Shown one piece after another: positions 1 to 5,348 of a stretch of DNA of 5,348 nucleotides. Under the pieces are notes generated by a model. That model searched no databases. It saw only the letters and a program-made list of their open reading frames with translations, and had not been told where the DNA came from. The position numbers and the translations under genes were made by a program. The stretch lies in assembly GCA_017959485.1 (NCBI GenBank), contig JAGDAM010000235.1, positions 1 to 5,348 of the forward strand, written 5' to 3'. Positions within the stretch are counted from its first letter, which is position 1, and each line of letters opens with the position of its first letter. Source of the stretch: Clostridia bacterium. Lineage in GTDB: Bacteria > Bacillota_A > Clostridia > Oscillospirales > CAG-272.

Positions 1-43
1 AACAAAAGAACAACAGAACGAGAGCAAAAACGGAATACTCCGT

Positions 44-1543
44 ATGGCGATAGTATCGCTGTCGGTCATCATCCAGGCGCTGATCATAATCGGCCTGTTC
101 ACCTGGTTCAGTCTTTACGCGAGATGGATAGAGATATCCTTCTCGCTTCTGGCCGTTTTCTTCGTGATCATAATCTATTCCAAGGACAGCATCTCCGCGA
201 TAAAGATGCCCTGGATAATGCTTATTATGGTCTTCCCGGTGATAGGGATCGTGCTCTATCTGCTCGTCGCCTTCAATCCGTCGGTCAAGAAGATGCGGAA
301 AAAATACAAGGCGGTCGACGACGAGCTTTTGCCCTTCCTCAGGGACAATTCCGTGGCTTCGGCCCGGCTCGCAGACCGTCGCCGCTACGCGGCGTCGATA
401 GCCGGATACATACGCGACTGCTCCGGGTATCCCGTATATGAGAACACCGATTCGGTTTTCTTCCCGACAGCCGAGGAGGCGTTCGCGGCGCAGCTTGCCG
501 CGATGGAAAGGGCGGAGAGCTTTATCTTTCTCGAGTACCACGCTATCGAAAACCGCGAAAGCTGGGAAAAGGTCGAGCGCATACTCGTCGACAAGGCCGC
601 GGAGGGAGTCGAGGTCCGCATCATATACGACGATATGGGAAGCATCTCCTACCTCAATTCGGAATTTGACGAGAAACTCGAGCGGATGGGCATTCAGTGC
701 AAGGTGTTCAATCCGTTTCATCTCGGGCGCAGTCTCTTTCTCAACAACCGGGATCACCGCAAGCTGACTGTAATCGACGGCGAAATCGGCTTTACCGGCG
801 GATTCAACATTGCCGACGAGTATTTCAATATAAACAGTCCCTACGGCCGCTGGAAGGACACCGGCATCTGCCTCTTCGGAGACGCCGTCCGCAGCATGAC
901 GGTCACGTTTCTCGAGATGTGGGGGGCTATTGACGGTGTTCCGGGCGACACCGAGAAATATCTTGCGGACGCTCCCGGCTACGGCGCGATTGCCGCGGGA
1001 TTCGTTCAGCCCTACGCCGACAGCCCGCTCGATACCGAGCACGTCGGCGAGGAGGTGTATATCAACCTCGTAAACTCCGCAGAGGAATACTGCTGGTTTA
1101 TGACGCCCTATCTCATTATTACCGACGAAATGGAGCACGCCCTCCGCCTCGCCGCCAAGCGCGGGGTCGACGTGAGGATCGTGACGCCCGGCATACCCGA
1201 CAAGAAGCTGATCTATTCGGTCACGCGTTCCTTCTATACCAATCTCGTGAAGGACGGCGTGCGCATATTCGAGTGGACTCCCGGCTTCTGCCACGCCAAA
1301 ATGTGCATCGTGGACGGGTATATGGCGACCTGCGGAACGATGAATCTCGACTACCGCAGTCTGTATCATCACTTCGAGAACAACGTCTTTCTGGTTGACT
1401 GCCCCGCGATAGCCGATATAAAGCGCGACTTCCTCTCGACGATGGAGGAGAGCACCGAGGTCACCCTCGATTACAGGGACGGAAAGAACCGCTTCCTGAC
1501 TTTCGGGCAGATGTTCTTGCGCCTCTTCGCCGAGCTGCTGTAA
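44..1543 (+). CDS. cls: Cardiolipin synthase, two-HKD phospholipase D family (5' end possibly outside window)
   Basis: Membrane enzyme that joins two phosphatidylglycerol molecules into cardiolipin plus glycerol by a phosphatidyl-transfer reaction. Visible: three hydrophobic segments at about residues 4-25, 30-46 and 55-75 (the usual PLD N-terminal membrane region), then two HxKxxxxD catalytic motifs, H238/K240/D245 followed by GFTGGFN, and H417/K419/D424 followed by CGTMNLDYRS. The C-terminus, FLRLFAELL, is like the normal end of the family, and 499 residues is near full length. The start is uncertain. The frame is open to base 2, the residues before M1 read KNGILR, which resembles the usual beginning of clostridial homologues, and only a weak GGAA (32-35) precedes this ATG. 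The real start may therefore lie upstream of the window. The next gene begins 12 bases after the stop. Family assignment is firm; the start is not. Confidence 0.93.
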   Translation: MAIVSLSVIIQALIIIGLFTWFSLYARWIEISFSLLAVFFVIIIYSKDSISAIKMPWIMLIMVFPVIGIVLYLLVAFNPSVKKMRKKYKAVDDELLPFLRDNSVASARLADRRRYAASIAGYIRDCSGYPVYENTDSVFFPTAEEAFAAQLAAMERAESFIFLEYHAIENRESWEKVERILVDKAAEGVEVRIIYDDMGSISYLNSEFDEKLERMGIQCKVFNPFHLGRSLFLNNRDHRKLTVIDGEIGFTGGFNIADEYFNINSPYGRWKDTGICLFGDAVRSMTVTFLEMWGAIDGVPGDTEKYLADAPGYGAIAAGFVQPYADSPLDTEHVGEEVYINLVNSAEEYCWFMTPYLIITDEMEHALRLAAKRGVDVRIVTPGIPDKKLIYSVTRSFYTNLVKDGVRIFEWTPGFCHAKMCIVDGYMATCGTMNLDYRSLYHHFENNVFLVDCPAIADIKRDFLSTMEESTEVTLDYRDGKNRFLTFGQMFLRLFAELL

Positions 1544-1555
1544 CCCGATCGCACG

Positions 1556-2500
1556 ATGAACGAAAGAAAGACCGTCTGCGGCTCCGGAGCCGCGGAGTAT
1601 ATGCGGATGGACCGCCAGGGACACGCCTTCCAGGGCATGGCGGTGTGGAAAGATCTGCTTTTTCAGCTGTTTGATACCGGGATCTGCGCGGTATACGATC
1701 TGTTGTCGCGCGCGCCGGAGCCGCTCGCCGTTTTCCCGCTCGGCTCCCACAATGACGGAGTTCCCGACAAAAATTATAAAAACCACTGCAATCAGTGCAT
1801 GTTTTCGGATATTATTCCCGAAGGCGGGGAGATACCGCTGCTTTACGTGACATCCGGAAGCGGAACGGGATACGACGAAGACGGGTTCTTTTACCGCTGT
1901 TCGGTGGAACGGATCACACTCACCCGCGATTCGGGAGGCAGAATCCGCGGCGGGTCGGCCGAGACCGTCCAAACGGTCGGCTATCTGCCGGGGGGAGAGC
2001 TTCCCGAAGGCGTCGAGGAGCCGGCGTGGGGCTGTCCCGCCTGGTTTCCGGATACCAGGGAGGGACTTATCTACGTTTTCTCCGCGAGATACCGCACGAC
2101 GAAGGACTATCTTCACCTCTACTCCGAAAACAGGTACAAGGTGACCGCCTTCCGGCTGCCCGATCCCGCCGCGGGGGGATTCGTCCGTCTCGGAGCGGAG
2201 GATATTCTCAGCCAGAAGATCTATCCGTACGATATCATCTTCACGCAGGGCGGCCTTTACGAAGACGGTAAGATCTTTTACACCTTCGGCGCCGGTCACG
2301 ACCCCTATCCGAACGGGCTGCGCGTATTCGATCTGCGTTCCGGCGGGATCTCCGCAGGGATAGATCTTACCGGTTCGGTCTTTGCCGCCGAGGAGCCCGA
2401 GGCGTGCGTCTTCTGGCGCGGCGGCCTTTACGTCAACACGAACACAAAACCGCGCGGAGGACTGTTTTACGTCTGCGCGGAAAACGAAATAAAAAGATAA
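1556..2500 (+). CDS. Uncharacterised protein, probable beta-propeller
   Basis: I do not recognise a named family, and no function is assigned. The 314 residues alternate short hydrophobic strands with turns rich in G, D, N and P, as in beta-propellers. Blade-like units include Q26-G27 followed by a strand and a VYDL strand (about 26-50), Q231-G232 followed by KIFYTFGAG and LRVFDL (about 231-268), and E280-P281-E282 followed by GGLYVNTN near the C-terminus. This QG ... VxDL ... EPE layout recalls the phage P68 receptor-binding/TagC-like propellers, by pattern only. A conserved-looking patch holds HND (about 64-66) and HCNQC (77-81), followed by a PLLYVTSG strand. No signal peptide or membrane segment is seen, so it is probably cytoplasmic. 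The first ATG has no clear ribosome site. An alternative start at 1607 has GGAG (1594-1597) nine bases upstream and would remove 17 residues without touching the first blade. It lies 12 bases after cls and 13 before the isomerase gene. Confidence 0.8.
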   Translation: MNERKTVCGSGAAEYMRMDRQGHAFQGMAVWKDLLFQLFDTGICAVYDLLSRAPEPLAVFPLGSHNDGVPDKNYKNHCNQCMFSDIIPEGGEIPLLYVTSGSGTGYDEDGFFYRCSVERITLTRDSGGRIRGGSAETVQTVGYLPGGELPEGVEEPAWGCPAWFPDTREGLIYVFSARYRTTKDYLHLYSENRYKVTAFRLPDPAAGGFVRLGAEDILSQKIYPYDIIFTQGGLYEDGKIFYTFGAGHDPYPNGLRVFDLRSGGISAGIDLTGSVFAAEEPEACVFWRGGLYVNTNTKPRGGLFYVCAENEIKR

Positions 2501-2505
2501 GGGAG
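2501..2505 (+). promoter_or_regulatory. Ribosome binding site for the isomerase gene
   Basis: GGGAG directly follows the TAA stop of the upstream gene and sits eight bases before the ATG at 2514. It is the clearest Shine-Dalgarno site in the window and fixes the start of the downstream reading frame. Confidence 0.75.
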
Positions 2506-2513
2506 AATCAGCT

Positions 2514-3440
2514 ATGAATCTTTGCATCCAGTCGGGAGGCGTTTTCGGCCATTACGGCCTTGAAGAGGGCTACCGCGTCATTAAAGAGGCGGGGTTTGAC
2601 TCGATCGACCTCAACATCGACACCGAATTCAACAGAAGCGTGCTTCGCGATCACATGAACGAGGGCCGCTGCATATTCGAAAAGAGCATGCCCGAGATCA
2701 TGGAGTACTTCAGGAGAGAACTCGATGCCATCCGCGCCGCCGGGCTTTACGTATATCAGGCGCATTCTCCTTTCCCGTCATATCAGAAGGACAGACCCGG
2801 TTTTCTCGATTACAGTATTGAGATACACAAAAAGTGCATCCTGTTCTGTCAGGAGATCGGATGCAAACGTCTGGTCGTTCACGGAGTCGCCCTCTCGCGC
2901 GACGATACCGCGCACACCCAGGCCGACATCGACGAAGTCAACGAGAAGCTCTACACCGGACTGATCGACACTTTGCGCGGCACCGACGTCGTAGTCTGCC
3001 TCGAGAACCTCTTTTACGGCTGCGACGGAACCATTTACGGCGGCCACTGCTCGGATCCGCACGATGCCGCCGCCTTTATCGATCACCTTAACGGGCTTGC
3101 CGGAAAGGAATGCTTCGGACTCTGCGTAGACACCGGACATCTCAATCTGATCGGACGCGACCAGTACAGCTACATCAAGCTTCTCGGAAGCCGGATCAAG
3201 GCCTTCCACGCACACGACAACGACGGAAAGAGCGATCTGCATCTCGCTCCATACACCGGGACCGTCGACTGGGAGGGCTTCTGCCGCGCTCTGCGCGAGA
3301 TCGGCTACCGCGACGACCTCGATTTCGAGACCTTCAGACAGTATTCGAAGGGCCGCATGCCCGAGGACCGGATGTGCCGTCCCTGGCTCGATCTCATCGC
3401 GGCGACCGGACGCGTATTCGTCTCCAAAATCGAGGGCTGA
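2514..3440 (+). CDS. Sugar phosphate isomerase/epimerase family protein (xylose isomerase-like TIM barrel)
   Basis: Predicted cytoplasmic, divalent-metal-dependent isomerase or epimerase of the AP-endonuclease-2/xylose isomerase-like barrel superfamily. The 308 residues show the expected series of barrel strands: H84 in QAHSPF, H123 in LVVHG, E164 in CLENLF, D206 and H209 in CVDTGH, H232 in FHAHDND, and E272 in LDFETF. E164, D206, H232 and E272 fit the E-D-H-E metal site of D-tagatose 3-epimerase-type enzymes. The D-to-H spacing of 26 equals what I recall for the Pseudomonas cichorii enzyme, and the DxxH at 206-209 is also typical. The site therefore looks intact. The substrate cannot be read from sequence. 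Relatives include ketose 3-epimerases, hydroxypyruvate isomerase, inosose dehydratase and endonuclease IV; the length and neighbours favour a sugar substrate over DNA. No signal peptide is present. The start is supported by GGGAG eight bases upstream. Confidence 0.9.
   Translation: MNLCIQSGGVFGHYGLEEGYRVIKEAGFDSIDLNIDTEFNRSVLRDHMNEGRCIFEKSMPEIMEYFRRELDAIRAAGLYVYQAHSPFPSYQKDRPGFLDYSIEIHKKCILFCQEIGCKRLVVHGVALSRDDTAHTQADIDEVNEKLYTGLIDTLRGTDVVVCLENLFYGCDGTIYGGHCSDPHDAAAFIDHLNGLAGKECFGLCVDTGHLNLIGRDQYSYIKLLGSRIKAFHAHDNDGKSDLHLAPYTGTVDWEGFCRALREIGYRDDLDFETFRQYSKGRMPEDRMCRPWLDLIAATGRVFVSKIEG
3432..3436 (+). promoter_or_regulatory. Ribosome binding site inside the end of the isomerase gene
   Basis: GAGGG lies in the last codons of the isomerase gene, ten bases before the ATG at 3447. 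Only six bases separate the isomerase stop from this ATG, so the placement suggests coupled translation of the two genes. The site is modest and could be chance, but it agrees with the signal peptide that begins at this ATG. Confidence 0.5.
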
Positions 3441-3446
3441 CGCGAT

Positions 3447-5240
3447 ATGACGTCCTTCCGCGGAAAAAGGCGGGCGGCGCTGACCGCCCTGCTCCTCTGC
3501 GCGGCGGTCTTCCTCGGCTCATGCGCCGGGGACACGCCGTCGCAGGAGTCGACAGCCGCCGACGGGACGCTGCCCGTGACGGAAATTTCGACCGAACAGG
3601 CGGATCTGCCGATCGTTATCGACGACAGCTTTATCATAGTCAGACCTGACGGCGGAGCGGGAAGCGCTCTTCTTTCCGCGCTCAGCGCGCTAAGAAACGG
3701 AATACTGGATAAGTACGGAGTCGCCGTAACCCCGAAGACCGACTGGCTAAACACACGCGCGGGCGAGCAGCCCGCCGAAAACGAGATACTGCTCGGCCTG
3801 ACCAACCGTCCCGAGAGCGCGCTGCTCGCCGAGACGCTGACCGGCAAGTACCAGTACGCGATAGCCGTCGTCGACGGCAAGCTTACAATCGCCGGAGGAA
3901 GCGAACAGGCGCTGGCCGCGGCGGTGAACTATCTTCTCGGCGCTCTTCCGGACAAGCCGGAATTTGCGAAAGATTACGAATACCGCGGAGAGATTCCGAT
4001 GAGCGAACGCACGGTCTATATAAAGGACGAAATCGTCGGCGAGCACGTTTATTACGAACTTGCCGAAGGAGTGACTTTTACCGGATACTCGCTTCCCGAG
4101 ACCTCGGCCTACGGGCTGCAGAAGTTTTCGGTGATTGAATTCGATCCGAAACAGAGCAATCTGCGGTTTCGCGTCACGGGCGGCGGAGACTACGCCGCGA
4201 AGCTTGTCACCGTTAAGAAAACGGTTGAAAGATTCAACTCGGAAAACACCGACGGTCTGCGCGCAATCGCCGCGATCAACGGGGATCTCTGGATGGTCAG
4301 CTACGCTCATGCCCGAGTCGAGGGCGGAACGACGACCTATAAGAATTACAGCGACTACGTCGTCACGAAACCGCTGTCGGTTCCCCGCGGATTCAATATG
4401 TACAACGGCGAGATAATCACTTCGGCCCACATGAGGCAGGAGACGCCCTACGAGGGCGATTTCTACTCGTTCGGCATCTCGGAAGACGGTGAGGCGCGGC
4501 TCGGCAAGCCGCAGGTTTCGGTGAGGATTGCGGACGTCACGTCGGGCAAAACGACTCCGGCGGACGGAGTAAACCGCCTCCCCGCCAACGACGCGCTTGT
4601 CGTCTACACCGACGCGTACGCCTTCTCGAACTACTCGCTGTCAAACGCGCGAGAGATAGTTATCGACGTTCCCGAAGGATATTTCTTCGGACACGGGTCC
4701 GAGATCACCGGGAAGGTCACGGCGGTCACCGAGCCGGGCGGAACCAAGTACGAAATGCAGGAAAACAGGATCATTCTGACCGCGCGCGGCAGCCGGCTTT
4801 CGATGCTCGAGGGCTTCTCGGTCGGCGACACGGTCACACTTTCGGTGACCGTGACCGATACGATGGGCGGCACCGCCTTCTGGCAGAAGGTGAAGAACGC
4901 CGTCGGCGGACACATCCCGGTGATTATTAACGGTAAGTCGCAGGGTTCGTCCGACGGCACGAACTATCCCATGAGCGTGCTCGGAATAAAGGACAACGGC
5001 AACGTCGTAATGCTCACGAACGACGGGCGCCAGTCGGGCTGGAGCACCGGTATAAAGATATCTCAGCTCGACGAGCTCTGCTCCGAGCTCGGGATCGTCA
5101 CCGCCTTCATCCTCGACGGCGGCGGATCCGCCGAGATGGTCACGCTGCAGGACGGCGAATACAAAACGGTCAACCGCCCGAGCGACGGCTCGTCGCGGTC
5201 GGTGGTCAACACCGTCATCCTCGCGATAAAAGAGGGTTGA
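3447..5240 (+). CDS. Lipoprotein with phosphodiester glycosidase (NAGPA-type) domain
   Basis: Predicted surface lipoprotein that may hydrolyse a sugar phosphodiester bond outside the membrane. The N-terminus has basic residues (RGKRR), a hydrophobic core and the lipobox LGSC with the acylated cysteine at C26, then a linker rich in S, T and E. Residues about 54-185 resemble the alpha/beta domain found before some glycoside hydrolases (GH20b/GH67N-like): EILLGLTNRPES at 113-124, then an AVVDGKLTIAGG strand pair and an alanine-rich helix. The C-terminal half, about 225-597, matches the NAGPA domain: AINGD near 276-280, PRGFNMYNGEI, AVGGHIPVIINGK, LDGGGS at 556-561, N576 and R584 in a PSDGSSR turn, and a final VVNTVILAI strand. 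The arginine usual in the P-R-T-A-x-G segment appears as M509 (YPMSVLG). Homologues are often annotated as exopolysaccharide biosynthesis proteins; the substrate is unknown. The stop lies inside the left arm of the terminal palindrome, but the protein ends normally. Confidence 0.9.
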   Translation: MTSFRGKRRAALTALLLCAAVFLGSCAGDTPSQESTAADGTLPVTEISTEQADLPIVIDDSFIIVRPDGGAGSALLSALSALRNGILDKYGVAVTPKTDWLNTRAGEQPAENEILLGLTNRPESALLAETLTGKYQYAIAVVDGKLTIAGGSEQALAAAVNYLLGALPDKPEFAKDYEYRGEIPMSERTVYIKDEIVGEHVYYELAEGVTFTGYSLPETSAYGLQKFSVIEFDPKQSNLRFRVTGGGDYAAKLVTVKKTVERFNSENTDGLRAIAAINGDLWMVSYAHARVEGGTTTYKNYSDYVVTKPLSVPRGFNMYNGEIITSAHMRQETPYEGDFYSFGISEDGEARLGKPQVSVRIADVTSGKTTPADGVNRLPANDALVVYTDAYAFSNYSLSNAREIVIDVPEGYFFGHGSEITGKVTAVTEPGGTKYEMQENRIILTARGSRLSMLEGFSVGDTVTLSVTVTDTMGGTAFWQKVKNAVGGHIPVIINGKSQGSSDGTNYPMSVLGIKDNGNVVMLTNDGRQSGWSTGIKISQLDELCSELGIVTAFILDGGGSAEMVTLQDGEYKTVNRPSDGSSRSVVNTVILAIKEG

Positions 5241-5348
5241 AAAGGATTGATATAATTTTCCGGCGGGGGAAAAGCCGCGGCTTTTCCCCCGCCGGAAAAT
5301 TATATCAATCCTTTTCAACCCTCTTTTATCGCGAGGATGACGGTGTTG
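5207..5348. repeat. Perfect 142-base palindrome, two 71-base arms with no loop
   Basis: Bases 5207-5277 are the exact reverse complement of 5278-5348; the centre is the CCGCGG at 5275-5280. The left arm holds the last 34 bases of the lipoprotein gene, including its TGA stop, then 37 bases of downstream DNA. The right arm repeats all of this inverted and reaches the last base of the window, so the symmetry may continue beyond it. The innermost part (5260-5295) is a GC-rich hairpin that could be a natural structure. Perfect identity through coding DNA with no spacer is what an assembly or amplification fold-back gives, so the right arm should not be trusted as true downstream sequence. Confidence 0.95.

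Noticed and set aside
1781..1798. HCNQC in the propeller protein as a zinc-binding motif
   Set aside because: A single short C-x-x-C with no second cysteine or histidine pair nearby is too weak for a zinc-site call.
3305..3880. Minus-strand open frame of 191 codons across the isomerase-lipoprotein junction
   Set aside because: It overlaps two well-supported genes on the other strand and is rich in S, R and P with no recognisable motif.
3747..4430. Minus-strand open frame of 227 codons
   Set aside because: It is antisense to the lipoprotein gene with no recognisable domain; third-position G/C bias explains the lack of stops.
5251..5256. TATAAT resembling a -10 promoter element after the last gene
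   Set aside because: No -35 element is found at a suitable distance, and the site lies in the palindrome, where downstream sequence cannot be trusted.
5260..5295. Intrinsic terminator call for the GC-rich hairpin
   Set aside because: There is no loop and no T-run after the full stem, and the right half is probably a fold-back copy. It is reported as a finding only.
4641..5318. Minus-strand open frame of 225 codons
   Set aside because: It lies antisense to the conserved NAGPA domain, begins inside the doubtful right arm of the palindrome and has low-complexity R/A/V-rich composition typical of a shadow frame in GC-rich DNA.
5207..5348. Hairpin telomere or linear replicon end
   Set aside because: A closed hairpin would also read as a palindrome, but no telomere resolvase or plasmid gene is present and the host type makes this unlikely compared with an assembly artefact.

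Overview
The window is a compact stretch of bacterial chromosome with four co-directional (+ strand) protein genes separated by 6 to 13 bases, so it is probably one transcription unit or part of one. The DNA is fairly GC-rich with a strong G/C bias at third codon positions, which produces several long antisense shadow frames. The cardiolipin synthase is of the type usual in Bacillota (three N-terminal membrane segments, then two HKD motifs). The last gene encodes a lipoprotein whose two-domain layout I associate with gut Clostridia. My best guess is an uncultured GC-rich member of Clostridia assembled from a metagenome. This is inference from protein style; no rRNA or marker gene is present.

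Layout: (1) 44-1543, cardiolipin synthase, a membrane phospholipid enzyme whose reading frame is open to the left edge, so the true start probably lies outside the window. (2) 1556-2500, a cytoplasmic protein of unrecognised family that reads like a beta-propeller. (3) 2514-3440, a sugar phosphate isomerase/epimerase-type TIM barrel with an intact E-D-H-E metal site. (4) 3447-5240, a lipoprotein with an alpha/beta domain resembling those that precede some glycoside hydrolases, followed by a phosphodiester glycosidase (NAGPA-type) domain. (5) 5207-5348, a perfect 142-base palindrome without a loop that folds the 3' end of gene 4 back on itself and runs to the last base.

Genes 2 to 4 look more like a carbohydrate-handling group than a lipid group: an extracytoplasmic enzyme that may cleave sugar phosphodiesters, and a cytoplasmic enzyme that may isomerise a released sugar. 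Their link to the cardiolipin synthase may be only positional. No phage, transposon, CRISPR, tRNA or rRNA signal was seen, and no gap exceeds 300 bases. I found no convincing new multi-gene system. The most striking structure is the terminal palindrome, which is most simply explained as an assembly fold-back.
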